From: an uncultured Acetatifactor sp.
Lineage (GTDB): Bacteria; Bacillota; Clostridia; Lachnospirales; Lachnospiraceae
Reading direction: 5' to 3'
NCBI GenBank assembly: GCA_910589655.1
Contig: CAJUTJ010000155.1
Location: 1 to 30,708, forward strand
DNA: 30,708 nucleotides
Shown here: positions 1 to 9,600 of the stretch, piece after piece
Position numbering within the stretch: the first letter of the stretch is position 1
Layout of the letters: every line of letters starts with the position of its first letter
Translations under genes and position numbers: made by a program
The notes under the pieces: model-generated
What the model was told of the DNA's origin: nothing
Database searches by the model: none
What the model saw: the letters and a program-made list of their open reading frames with translations, nothing else

Positions 1-219
1 AAAAGAATCTACAAGTACTTTGATGAGATTAATGAGGTTCCCATTCCATACCACTGGTCATACAAGCTTGACGATATTGATATAGAAAAGGAAGACTTAA
101 GCCAGATTATTTATGAAGTTGTAAACCACAAGGCAGCAAAAGCAACTGACAAGGATAAACGTGCACCTAAGCCACGCACTCGAAAGAAACGCGAGCAGTC
201 AGCCATACAGCAAGCATGA
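1..219 (+). CDS. C-terminal fragment of an unrecognised protein (5' end outside window)
   Basis: An open frame runs from the first base to a TGA at 217-219 and gives the last 72 residues of a protein. The visible part has an acidic-aromatic stretch (YFDEINEVPIPYHWSY) followed by a highly basic tail (KPRTRKKREQ), typical of a nucleic-acid-binding or loosely structured C-terminus. I do not recognise the family. The decayed genes next to it make an accessory or mobile-element origin plausible, but that is inference only. Confidence 0.5.
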   Translation, partial: KRIYKYFDEINEVPIPYHWSYKLDDIDIEKEDLSQIIYEVVNHKAAKATDKDKRAPKPRTRKKREQSAIQQA

Positions 220-291
220 AACATAACCTTAATAAAGTTGAATTATACTAGGGGTATAAAAATGAAGGAATAAATAACTCCTTAGCTGAGG

Positions 292-564
292 ATGGCGGTA
301 TTAGATAAGAAAATTATGGTTCATGCGTCGGATAATACATCCGCAAGTCTCATGGAAACATAAAAAGGAGGTACGGCTTTTGCAATAAATGCCATACCCC
401 CTGATAAAATATTTCCTGTAACCGAAGAAAGGAATCGGTCGGCTAAAGCTATTCTTGCGGTATCACCCGAAACAAGTTCGGTGCTTGTTACTTACAGTAT
501 CGGCAGAATTCGTCATAATCTCTGCTCTCGTCCGAAAATAGAACTTTTCCTTGTGTCTCATTAA
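292..564 (+). pseudogene. Small decayed ORF with internal TAA
   Basis: An ATG at 292 opens 23 codons (MAVLDKKIMVHASDNTSASL...) and stops at TAA 361-363. The same frame then stays open for a further 66 codons to TAA 562-564 and still reads like a protein (e.g. FAINAIPPDKIFPVTEER). The simplest reading is one small gene of about 70-90 residues interrupted by a nonsense mutation. The alternative is a short peptide gene ending at 363, with an AAAGGAGG-like site at 364-371 serving something else. No family is recognised. Its 3' end runs convergently into the opposite-strand broken gene at 488-1309. Confidence 0.25.
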
Positions 565-1309
565 GGTGTGTCAGACATAATGTGGCGGTAAAAGGAGAAT
601 GGCGCAGTGTGTGCAGCCATTTTAGGTCTTCGCGGATATATCGGAAGGAAGCTTCTCCGGCGGGGTGCTTTGCATAACGAAGGTTATCCTGCCAAGGATT
701 GAAAATGTTGGTTCGGTCTGTCATTTCAGGATTGATTGTCTCTTTGGGACATTCAAAATCCAGTCTGCTTGCGCCGTGCCTTGTGACATAGGAGCGGCTG
801 ACGTAAATGATTTCAAGAGTATAGGATGTTGATGTATCCTTTAAGTCCACGGTATCATTTCTGTAAATCAAGCCTTTGTCATTGTTACTGCATTTTGCAC
901 CAATGCATTCCGGTTCCAGATCCCGTAATAGCTCAGCTGCATTCTTTAATCCGGTATGGGAAGCTGTCAGATGGGGGGAATATTCCTCATTATCCTAGTC
1001 CAGCAGCAGACCTTGCCTGTTTTGGAATAATATGGTGTCATGTTTTCCCGCCATTTGCGGCCAGTCCGCAAGAGTTACATAGCGATTTAAATTTTCGCAC
1101 ATGATTTCGGCATAGTTGCAGAGAACATTATTGTCTCTGATCAATTTACCCCATTCATTGATTTCGGATCGAATAAATCGGTTGAGTTCTGTCCTGTTGT
1201 GGGACGGCTGTTTCCACGGATCGGAGGATGCTTTCATATCCTGCAATATTTGTTTTACAGATGTCACTATGTTACCGTGCACCAAAGTCCGTCTTTGCCA
1301 AAGTGCCAT
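488..1309 (-). pseudogene. Unrecognised gene broken by one in-frame TAG
   Basis: Reading the minus strand from the ATG at 1309 gives 104 codons, then TAG at 995-997. The same frame continues without interruption through DNEEYSPHLTASHTGLKN and on to a stop at 488, about 273 codons in total. The two halves are therefore one gene with a single nonsense mutation. The start lies 8 bases after the stop of the upstream GNAT gene, so the two were probably cotranscribed. The protein has no obvious signal peptide or membrane segment. It is rich in Trp, His, Arg and Asp (KPWQ-like and RYIREDLKWLHTLRHS stretches), but I do not recognise a family. Read-through of TAG cannot be excluded from sequence alone, but neighbouring genes give no sign of recoding. 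Confidence 0.5.
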
Positions 1310-1317
1310 TTGCAGAG

Positions 1318-1854
1318 CTACCTTGCAACAATTTCATAATCCATTCTCATGCCGGCATATTCGGCGTAGAAAGGTTCTTCTTTTTTCCTTATAAAGCGGA
1401 AGCCGGAACTTTCATAGGTATGCTGCGCTGACACCAGAATTTCGTTTGTTGTAACAACGATTTTTTCGGCGCCCTGTGCAAGGATGCGTTTGACAGCTTC
1501 CTGCATCTGCCTTTTTCCGTAACCATTTCCCTTATACTTTGTAGAAATACAGTTATGGCCTATTTCCGCTGAAACGGGAATATTAGTTGGATTCCATGAA
1601 ACAAAACCGATGGGTGCCTTGTCGTAAGTAGTGATAAAACCGCATGTATCTGCAATATGCGGATTATCGTAAAAAAAGTCGTCAAACTCCCTCCATTGAT
1701 TGAAACAATCCCTTTCGAATTTTTTCTCAAAGGAATAGGCATCTCTTAATAAAGAGTATAAAGTTCCTCGTGGAAATGACGTGATTTTCTTAAATTCTAT
1801 ATCTGCTTTTCCCTGTATATCCGGTGATTTTGTTTTTTCATATGTCTGAAGCAT
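1318..1854 (-). CDS. GNAT family N-acetyltransferase
   Basis: The protein has 178 residues. The acetyl-CoA-binding motif A is visible near residues 100-125 (GHNCISTKYKGNGYGKRQMQ), where the Q/R-x-x-G-x-G/A pattern appears as KGNGYGKR. It is followed by an alpha-helix and, near residue 135, the beta5 region (KIVVTTNE), then the usual 'YESSGFRFIRK' segment of motif B. The family transfers an acetyl group from acetyl-CoA to an amine; the substrate cannot be told from sequence. A good ribosome binding site, AAAGGAGT, lies 8 bases upstream of the ATG. The gene reads into the broken gene at 488-1309. It has no membrane segment and should be cytosolic. Confidence 0.75.
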   Translation of the reverse strand: MLQTYEKTKSPDIQGKADIEFKKITSFPRGTLYSLLRDAYSFEKKFERDCFNQWREFDDFFYDNPHIADTCGFITTYDKAPIGFVSWNPTNIPVSAEIGHNCISTKYKGNGYGKRQMQEAVKRILAQGAEKIVVTTNEILVSAQHTYESSGFRFIRKKEEPFYAEYAGMRMDYEIVAR

Positions 1855-1948
1855 CTGTTTTTTACTCCTTTTTCAGAAAATGAGTTCCGCTTTGTTTAAA
1901 CTTTTTTCATGTTCATTTATTACATTTTCAGCTAGGTGGCAAAAAGAG

Positions 1949-2368
1949 CTAATATAGCACTGCCGTTTGTTTGTATTCGAAATCCGGATTGTTAGTCATA
2001 TACAACAAAGAATCCAAATTATGATAATCCTTATTATGTCCCCGCCTAATCGGCTGGCCGCTGCGGCGTTCATCCCGGAAGAACGTCACTTCGTAACTTT
2101 CTGCATCCCGGCAGATAGATAAATTGGCCAGATTTAAATTCCGCACAGAAGTATGTAATTGTAAACGGTTCTTATCATTCAGGTATGAAGCCTGAAATTT
2201 GTTTTCCCTTTGCCTAAAATTCAAACGATGAACAATTACCTCTCCATGCAGTGTATCGGGAAGTTTATCCAATGAATCAACCATAGGAAATTTTGCGCGC
2301 TCCTCAGCATAAACAGAAAGCCTGTCTTTCTTACCGTAAGAAAGACATATATCTTGAACAAAAAGCAA
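1949..2368 (-). CDS. Hypothetical protein, family not recognised
   Basis: The minus-strand frame is open from 2377 to the stop at 1949. A GTG at 2377 sits directly against the AGGGAGG site, which is too close. A TTG at 2368, about 8 bases downstream of it, is the better start and gives 139 residues. The C-terminal half is rich in Arg, Asp and Asn (RDERRSGQPIRRGHNKDYHN) and there is no membrane segment. It lies next to decayed genes and may itself be a shortened remnant. No function is proposed. Confidence 0.4.
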   Translation of the reverse strand: MLFVQDICLSYGKKDRLSVYAEERAKFPMVDSLDKLPDTLHGEVIVHRLNFRQRENKFQASYLNDKNRLQLHTSVRNLNLANLSICRDAESYEVTFFRDERRSGQPIRRGHNKDYHNLDSLLYMTNNPDFEYKQTAVLY

Positions 2369-2722
2369 AGGATACACCTCCCTGTACTATGTTGTATTAT
2401 CATATATCATTCTTTTTCAGGGGTGCAGTTCCCGAAACGAGAGGTCTTAATTTATTCTTGTCCTCCGCTACGGCTGTATATTTCCTCTTTCGTGATGGGC
2501 AAGGGTATAAATTTCCGTTCCCCATAGGAGGCTTCCAATACTTGATCCCGTTTAGCAAAATCTGGCAAAGCATCCCGTTTTGGAGACTTTAGAAGAAATA
2601 AGCGGAAAGGCTAATGTATCAAAAGGGTGCCGTAATTTCTTTCAGGATTCGCTGCCGTAATGCTTTTTACAAAGTGTAACATGCAAACCGGGAGAACGCT
2701 TTTTCAAACGCACTCTGAGCCG
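2369..2722. other. Intergenic stretch with a small minus-strand open frame
   Basis: No convincing gene is present. On the minus strand, 2610 to 2452 is open for about 52 codons (reads FAKRDQVLEASYGERKF...), but it begins directly after a TAG and has no good start codon. It may be the tail of a deleted gene. No repeat or terminator was recognised here. Confidence 0.3.
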
Positions 2723-3367
2723 CTATGTCAAATCAAGTCCTTGCATCAGCATATCGCAGCATATCTTTGCCATCTTTTCAGGGGGGAGAGGCGCGGGATG
2801 AAGAAGCCATGTCTCCACAACGCCTATGCAGCCGGATACGGCGAAGGCTTCCGCATAATCATACTCATAGTCTGTCTGCTTTTGGGCTAAGTTATGGTAA
2901 ATTCGTTCCTTTACCAGATCTTTTAAACGATTGATAAACGCAATATCTCCATGAGGTCCCATCATCACCTTCACCGTATCCCGGTGGCGCTCCAGAAAGG
3001 AGAAAATATCCGTAAGAGTAGCTTCCGGTGCAGGTGTTTTTCCGTCGGCGTCAAGGGAACGGTTGAGAATGTCGTTGAATTCCACAAAGAGTTCATATTC
3101 CATATTTCTCAGAATATCGTAAATATCGCTGTAATGCAGGTAAAAGGTTCCTCTGGTAATATCTGCCGATTCCGATAGTTCTTTGACGGTAATATCCTTG
3201 ATTTCCTTTTCGGCCATAAGCCGGATCAGGCTTTGCTGCAGAAGGATCCGTGTGCGGCGTACCCGTCTGTCCGTTTTCTTGTCTTGAGCCGAAGAGCCTT
3301 GTATGGCATGGGGAAAAGCTGTCTCGAAGGGATTGCCTTCTGCAGCGGCATCGTTTCCAGTTTTCAT
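2723..3367 (-). CDS. TetR/AcrR family transcriptional regulator
   Basis: The protein has 214 residues. After an unusual hydrophilic extension of about 30 residues, the TetR DNA-binding domain spans roughly residues 32-85. The recognition helix region reads ITVKELSESADITRGTFYLH, the typical 'T-x-x-I-A-x-x-A-G-V-S-x-G-T-x-Y-x-H-F' pattern of the family. The C-terminal helices (about 90-214) form a ligand-binding/dimerisation domain resembling the TetR_C group found in Firmicutes. An in-frame TGA just upstream restricts the start to the ATG at 3367, where the Shine-Dalgarno site is weak. The gene is divergent from the MMPL exporter, so it probably represses that operon and possibly itself. The effector is unknown. 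Confidence 0.85.
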   Translation of the reverse strand: MKTGNDAAAEGNPFETAFPHAIQGSSAQDKKTDRRVRRTRILLQQSLIRLMAEKEIKDITVKELSESADITRGTFYLHYSDIYDILRNMEYELFVEFNDILNRSLDADGKTPAPEATLTDIFSFLERHRDTVKVMMGPHGDIAFINRLKDLVKERIYHNLAQKQTDYEYDYAEAFAVSGCIGVVETWLLHPAPLPPEKMAKICCDMLMQGLDLT

Positions 3368-3530
3368 GTCCTTTGTTATGGTTCAGCCTTGCCGAAGAAC
3401 AAATCTCTTGCATCATTTTGCCTGATGTAGCAGGCTTTCCGTTTTCGAAAGGTATGAACCGTAGCTGTCCTTTCTATAAATATTTTATAAATTATTGACA
3501 GTATCCGCTTAATATGTCTAAAAATGAACA

Positions 3531-3540
3531 TTTCGCGAAA
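3531..3540. promoter_or_regulatory. Perfect 10-bp palindrome, candidate TetR operator core
   Basis: TTTCGCGAAA is a perfect palindrome in the tetR-MMPL divergent gap, 9 bases upstream of the -35 element of the MMPL promoter. Its position suits a local repressor or activator. Assignment to the neighbouring TetR protein is inference. Confidence 0.35.
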
Positions 3541-3549
3541 ATCTGAATA

Positions 3550-3577
3550 TTGTCTTTTCATTAAGTTTCATTATAAT
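3550..3577 (+). promoter_or_regulatory. Sigma-A type promoter for the MMPL operon
   Basis: TTGTCT (3550-3555) and TATAAT (3572-3577) are separated by 16 bases. Transcription would begin near 3584 and pass through the inverted-repeat element at 3628-3737 before reaching the MMPL start, so the element would be part of the leader RNA. Confidence 0.55.
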
Positions 3578-3627
3578 AACTCTAGAAAATAAAAGCAACA
3601 CTTGTCAATAAAAATAGGGCTGTGAAA

Positions 3628-3737
3628 GTTACTGTTCACTCGCTGTCGCCGCGAGGTGAAACCCGAGACAGACATGCGCGAAATTGCTGCTTTGCAATTT
3701 CTGTGCATAGGTTGCTGTGAACGGAGTGAACAGTAAC
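3628..3737. repeat. 110-bp element with 14-bp perfect terminal inverted repeats (copy 1)
   Basis: The ends are GTTACTGTTCACTC (3628-3641) and its exact reverse complement (3724-3737). Inside is a hairpin with stem GAAATTGC/GCAATTTC and a 6-base loop. A related copy lies at 10896-11026, with the same ends and the same internal hairpin carried by a compensated base pair. No reading frame of transposase size fits, so it is a MITE-like or REP-like element. Confidence 0.75.
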
Positions 3738-3762
3738 CTGTGAATCCCGGAAAGAGGAGACC

Positions 3763-6657
3763 ATGGAAAAGGAAAAGCAAAGCAATTCTTTTATGATAAA
3801 GCTTTCGACGCTGATAGTGGATAAGCGCAAGGGCTTTTACCTGATTTTTATTATGCTGATAATTTTCAGCATTTTTTCTATGAACAAAGTGAAAGTCAAT
3901 AATGATCTGACCACCTATCTGCCCGATACCACAGAGACCAGACAGGGTCTGGATTTGATGGAAGAGCAGTTTATTACCTATGGGACGGCTCGGATCATGG
4001 TGTGCAATGTAACCCCGGAGGAGGCGGAATGGCTTGCGTCCCGCATAGAGGAGATGGACGGGGTCAGTATGCTGGACTATGACGAAGAGAACTATCATGA
4101 TATGGAGGCATTGTTCGAGGTTACTTTTGAAGAGGAAGCGGATGACGAGGCGGCTCTGAAGTATCTGAGCGGGGTGCTGGAAGAGTTATCTGAATATGAT
4201 GTGTATTATACCTCGGATATCGGGCAGGAGGAAAGGGACGCCTCCGATTTGGATAACGACATGATCGTGATTTTAATGCTGGCAGGAGTGGTTATCGTGG
4301 CAGTGCTGCTCTTTACCTCCACCACTTACGCGGAGATACCGGTTTTTTTGATGACTTTTATTACGGCGGCCATCTTAAATAAAGGTACAAACTATTGGTT
4401 CGGAACCATCAGCTTTGTCACCAATTCCATTGCGGTGGTGCTTCAGCTTGCGCTGGCGGTGGATTATGCCATTATCCTCTGCCACCGTTTTATGGAGGAG
4501 CATGAAGATAAGGATGCCAGAGAGGCAGTTATTGTGGCGCTGAGCAAAGCCATTCCGGAGATCTCTTCCAGCTCCCTGACCACCGTATCCGGCATGATAG
4601 CCATGATGTTTATGCAGTTTCGGATCGGTTACGATATGGGGATTGTGCTGGCAAAGGCAATAGTGCTCAGCCTTGTGTCGGTTTTCTTCCTGATGCCCGG
4701 TCTGTTGCTGACCTTTGCCGGAGCCATCGACAATTCCCATCACAAAAGCTTCGTGCCCAAGATTACTATGGTGGGAAAGTTTTGTGTACATACGCGTTTT
4801 ATTGTGCCGCCTATTTTAATTGTGGTGGTAATTGTAGCTGCGGTACTGTCCGGCAAGGCGGAGTATGTCTATGATGTTAATACTCTGGAGGCCAATAAGA
4901 TGAGTGCCAATCGTTTTTCCGTCAGTATGGTGAACCGGGAGTTTGGCACTATTAATCAGCTGGCAGTGATTGTGCCGAACGGGGATTACGAAAAGGAAGC
5001 TCAGGCATTGAAGGCACTGGAGTCCATGGAAGAGGTTGACTCCTGCATGGGATTGTCCAATATTGAGGCAATGGATGGCTATATTCTGACCCAGCAGCTT
5101 TCTCCCAGAGAATTTGCCGAGTTGATTGATATGGATGTAGAGATTGCGAATCTTCTCTATTCCGCTTATGCGGTGGATGCCGGCAACTACGGTGCATTGA
5201 TCAGCGGCGTCAGCGATTACAAGATACCTTTGATTGACATTTTCCTTTTTATCTATGATCAGAAGGAGAGCGGAAACATTACGCTGGAGGATGATCTGGA
5301 GGAAACGCTGACGGATGCCTATTCCCAGATCAGCATTGCAAAGGATCAGCTTCTGGGAGAGAACTGCAGCCGTTTTGTGCTGGAACTGTCGGTTCCCGTG
5401 GAAGGGGAGGAGACGTATGCGGCTCTGGACAGAATCCGCAATACCGTAGCCCGGTATTATAATTATGAGGATATTTATCTGGTAGGGAATTCTACCAGCG
5501 ATAAAGATCTGAGTACCTCTTTCGGAACGGATAACACGATTATTACCGTGCTCACCGCTCTGTTTGTTATGATTATTCTGTTGTTTACCTTCCAGTCGGC
5601 GGGGCTGCCTGTATTGTTGGTTTTGACTATTCAGGGCAGTATCTGGATGAACTTTTCGCTGCCTTATCTGCTGGATGAGCCTGTGTATTTCTTGGGATAT
5701 CTGGTGGTATCGGCGATTCAGATGGGGGCTACCATTGACTATGCTATTGTCATTACCAGCCGGTATATGGACTTGAAAACGTATATGCCTATTAAGGAAG
5801 CCATTGTGGAAACCTTGAATCAGGCATTCCCCACCATAGTGACCAGCGGCTCCATGCTGGTGGCGGCGGGGTTTATTATCAGCAATGTATCCTCCAATGC
5901 GGTGGTGGCTGCCATCGGTCTTGCTCTGGGGCGGGGGACTTTGACTTCCATCGCTTTGGTGCTGCTGGTGCTGCCCCAGACTCTTCTGGTAGGCGACATC
6001 ATCATTGAAAAAACGGCCTTTACTTTGAAACGGGATCTGGTGAAGCCGCTGCCTTCCGGAGGCCGGGTGAGAATGTCCGGCCACATCAAAGGATACGTGA
6101 ACGGTGTGATAGACGGCGAGTTTTCCGGTGTGATAGACGGCGAGATGGGTGCCGTGGTAAGGGCGAGGGATACGGTTAAGAACCTTGACGGTGACGACCG
6201 GAAAGAAGAACAAGTGCCGAGGCTGGAAACCATGCAGGATTGTGAAGTGGAGCAGAACCGTGGTCAGGAAGAAGAATCGGAGCTGTGTCTGGAAACCGTT
6301 GAAGATGTGAAGGAACAAAACGGAAAGCCGGGAAAAGAAAATACGGGAACCGGAATCATGGGAACCGAAAGTACAGGAAGAGAAACTGCGGGAACCGAAA
6401 GTACAGGAAGAGAAACTGCGGGAACCGAAAATACAGGAAGAGTAACTGCGGGAACCGAAAGGACAGGAAGAGAAACTGCGGGAACCGAAAGGACAGGAAG
6501 AGAAACTGTGGGAACCGAAAGTACAGGAAGAGAAACTGCAGGAACCGAAAATACAGGAAGAGAAACTGCAGGAACCGAAAATACAGGAAGCAAGACTGAG
6601 AAAATCGAAACAGCGGAAAATGAAGCTGTGAAAATAATAAAGCAGAAGCGGAGGTGA
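3763..6657 (+). CDS. MMPL/RND-family membrane exporter
   Basis: The protein has 964 residues and the two-fold RND architecture. TM1 is at about 26-44, followed by an extracytoplasmic domain of about 120 residues, then a five-helix bundle at about 167-345. A second extracytoplasmic domain follows (about 350-600), then a second bundle (about 605-755). The intramembrane proton-relay Asp-Tyr pairs typical of MMPL proteins are at D234-Y235 (AVDYAIILCHRF) and D659-Y660 (TIDYAIVITSRYM). The family uses the proton gradient to export lipids or other hydrophobic molecules; the substrate here is unknown. AGAGGAG lies just upstream of the ATG. The tail after residue 760 is cytoplasmic and hydrophilic, includes a duplicated VIDGE motif, and ends in ten-residue repeats. 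The next gene begins 6 bases after the stop. Regulation by the divergent TetR is likely. Confidence 0.88.
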   Translation: MEKEKQSNSFMIKLSTLIVDKRKGFYLIFIMLIIFSIFSMNKVKVNNDLTTYLPDTTETRQGLDLMEEQFITYGTARIMVCNVTPEEAEWLASRIEEMDGVSMLDYDEENYHDMEALFEVTFEEEADDEAALKYLSGVLEELSEYDVYYTSDIGQEERDASDLDNDMIVILMLAGVVIVAVLLFTSTTYAEIPVFLMTFITAAILNKGTNYWFGTISFVTNSIAVVLQLALAVDYAIILCHRFMEEHEDKDAREAVIVALSKAIPEISSSSLTTVSGMIAMMFMQFRIGYDMGIVLAKAIVLSLVSVFFLMPGLLLTFAGAIDNSHHKSFVPKITMVGKFCVHTRFIVPPILIVVVIVAAVLSGKAEYVYDVNTLEANKMSANRFSVSMVNREFGTINQLAVIVPNGDYEKEAQALKALESMEEVDSCMGLSNIEAMDGYILTQQLSPREFAELIDMDVEIANLLYSAYAVDAGNYGALISGVSDYKIPLIDIFLFIYDQKESGNITLEDDLEETLTDAYSQISIAKDQLLGENCSRFVLELSVPVEGEETYAALDRIRNTVARYYNYEDIYLVGNSTSDKDLSTSFGTDNTIITVLTALFVMIILLFTFQSAGLPVLLVLTIQGSIWMNFSLPYLLDEPVYFLGYLVVSAIQMGATIDYAIVITSRYMDLKTYMPIKEAIVETLNQAFPTIVTSGSMLVAAGFIISNVSSNAVVAAIGLALGRGTLTSIALVLLVLPQTLLVGDIIIEKTAFTLKRDLVKPLPSGGRVRMSGHIKGYVNGVIDGEFSGVIDGEMGAVVRARDTVKNLDGDDRKEEQVPRLETMQDCEVEQNRGQEEESELCLETVEDVKEQNGKPGKENTGTGIMGTESTGRETAGTESTGRETAGTENTGRVTAGTERTGRETAGTERTGRETVGTESTGRETAGTENTGRETAGTENTGSKTEKIETAENEAVKIIKQKRR
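6361..6600 (+). repeat. Eight 30-bp in-frame tandem repeats in the MMPL tail
   Basis: Units of exactly 30 bp start at 6361, 6391, 6421 and so on to 6571. The consensus peptide is GTESTGRETA; seven units are close copies and the last has drifted (ends KTEK). The copies differ mainly by S/N/R at one position. Because the unit is a multiple of three, copy-number change would alter tail length without frameshift. Confidence 0.92.
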
Positions 6658-6663
6658 CAGGTA

Positions 6664-9600
6664 ATGAAACACAGAATGCAGAAGACAAATAATCGGTTTA
6701 TGGCTACGGTATCAATCACTCTATGCGCTGCCATACTGTTTGCATCCTCCCAGCCCGTGTCTGCGGAGGAAAGTTCCGCGTCATACAGGGAGTACCTGTC
6801 CGGAGGCACGGCAGGTACGGGGATTGTGGATGAGTCCCGGTATACGGTCGTCTCCGTTTCTACGGAAGAAGAACTGGCACAGCTGGCGGAGAATTGTGGG
6901 CTGGATATCTGGTCAGGAGATAAATATGTGACGCTGGAGAATGATATTGAACTTCAGGAACACAGGAACTTGATGATTCCCAGCTTTAACGGTATTTTCG
7001 AGGGAAACGGGCACAAAATTTCCAACCTGCAGATTGATGATCCGGGTTCGGCGGTAGGACTGTTTCGATATATTCAGGCGGACGGCATTGTCCGGAATCT
7101 GGAAGTGACCGGAAGGGTACAGCCTCAGGGAAGTCAGGACAGAGCCGGGATATTGGCAGGCGTAAATTACGGAAGTATTTTAAACTGCAGCGTATACGGA
7201 AGCGTTTCGGGAGACCGGGAGATCGGCGGAATCGTCGGACTTAATGCGGAGACAGGTGAAATCCGCAGAAGTCAATCCTCCGCCATGGTAACGGGAAACC
7301 ATTCTGCAGGCGGTATCTGTGGCAGCAACAGAGGTATTTTAAACAATTGTAAAAATATGGGAAACATTAATATCCACAGCACCGAGGTTTCCTATGACTT
7401 AGAAGATTTGACCATGGAAAATCTGGAGGATATTAACAGCACCGACAATACGCAAGTGCATACGGATACGGGCGGTATCGCCGGTTATTCGGAGGGGAAA
7501 ATATATTATTGTTCCAATTCCGGCACGGTAGGTTATCAACACATCGGATACAACACCGGAGGAATCGTGGGCAGGCTGCATCAGGGGTACTTGCAGAATT
7601 GCAGTAATACCGGCCACGTCATGGGCAGAAAGGATGTGGGCGGGATTGCGGGACAGATGGAGCCTTTTCTGGAAATTCAGTACCTGAATGACAAGCTGGG
7701 AGAGATTGACCGGGAGACGGAAAAGTTTTTTGATTTATTGGAAGTCACTCATGAAGACCTGAGTAGCTATGGCAGTGAGGGTTCTGCACTGATAAAAGAC
7801 GTCACGGATAATCTGCGGAATATCAATTCTGCCATGGAATATCTGACCGCTGCCGGAAATGATTTGATTTACATTTACAATCAAGAACTGACAGGTATCA
7901 ATGATGACTTAAAACGGCTGAATACCGAACTGGGTGATTTGGCGGAGTCGGATAAGGAAAACGGGAATACAACGGATCATATAGTGGTGGACGGAAGTAT
8001 TTTGGGCAGTGTCAGCGGCGGTGATATTACCATCCAGCTCCCCAATGACAAGGAGAGCTATCTGGCGGCGCTGCGGAGGTTCGGTGAAAGCGCCGGAGGG
8101 CATGTGTCAAATATGACAGGGGCTGTCAACGACCGGAGCGGAGGTGTCACCGACAATCTGGAAATCGTAAACAGGGAAGCCGAGGCTGCCGGTAATTCTT
8201 TGAGCCGGCTGGCTTCCGTTTTGGAAGAGGGAACCGATAAAAATGCGGAAAATGTGGATGCTTTGATTGCACAGGCAAAGGTGCTGCGCAGATCCGTAAA
8301 GGAACTGCGGGATGACTTGTTCCGGTATGAGGGTATCACCACGGAAGATACTTCCGATGAGGCGGCCAGCGACGGTCTGGAGAATCCCGGCGTCCCGCAG
8401 GAGGAAGCTTATTATGATACCTCCGCTTTTCAGCAAGGGAAGATAACGCTCTGTGTCAATCAGGGTCTGGTTGAGGCGGATACTAATGTGGGAGGCATTG
8501 TTGGTCAAGTGGCCACGGAATATGATTTTGATCCGGAGGAGGATATTACCGTCACCGGAGCGGAAAGCTTTCATATCGAGCAGGCTGTGAAGGCGGTAAT
8601 ACGGGAAAGCCGGAATCTGGGAACTGTAATAGGAAAAAAGAATTATGTAGGCGGCGTGGTGGGAAAAGCCGATTTCGGGGCGGTGATTTCCTGTGAGTCC
8701 TACGGGGATGTTTCCAGTACCAACGGAAATTATGTGGGGGGCATCGCCGGATCTTCCAGCTATTGTGTGAGAAGCTGCTATTCCATGGGAAATTTATCCG
8801 GCAAAAGCTATGTGGGCGGAATTGCGGGAACGGGCTGTGATATTTTTTACAGCTATTCCTACCCCGTTTTGGAGTACACGGGAGAATGCGCAGGCTCCAT
8901 TGCCGGACAGTTAAATGAGGACGGTGTTCTCTGCGGCAATTATTATGTGGAAGGAAATGTTCCCGGTATAGATTCCATTGGGTATCAGGGCGGAGCAGCG
9001 CCTCTTGCTTATGGGGAATTCTGCAATATGCCGGGTGTGCCGGAGACCTTTTCTCAATTTACGGTACGATTTCTGGCGGAGGGACAGGAGCTGGCGGTGT
9101 ATCAGTGCAGCTATGGGGATAAGCTGGATCCCGCCCTGATTCCCCGGATTCCGGAAAAGGAAGGATACTACGGCTGCTGGCCGGAGTTTGACGCTTCCTG
9201 TATCACGGGCAATCTGACATTAGAGGCACAATACGAAAAATGGATCTCCACACTGGCGTCCGCGTGGCAGGAAGACGGAAAAGCAAAGGTGCTTGTTCAG
9301 GGAGAGTTCCTTCCGGGAAATGTGCTGGAAACAGAGGAAGTGCCGGAGGGAATCAGACTATCCATAGTGTATCGTCCGGAAGAGACAACTGCGGCGGTAG
9401 GAGCTTTGACAGGAAACGATACTGCAACGGAAGGAGCTTTGACAGGAAACGATACTGCGGCGGAAGGAGATTTGACAGGAAACGATACTGCGGCAGGAGG
9501 AGTTTTGACGGGAAACGGAACCACGGCGGGAGGATCTGACGGACAGGATTTCGTGACCGTCCGCGTACTCTGTGAGGAGCCGGAAAAGGCTAAGGTAGAG

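Noticed and set aside
3571..4098. Minus-strand ORF across the MMPL start
   Set aside because: It runs through the inverted-repeat element and the MMPL N-terminus, and has no family features.
6361..6600. CRISPR-like array
   Set aside because: The 30-bp units are contiguous with no unique spacers and are in frame within a gene.
4816..6672. Long minus-strand open frame opposite the MMPL gene
   Set aside because: It mirrors the codon bias and 30-bp repeats of the MMPL coding strand, with no start signal or family match.
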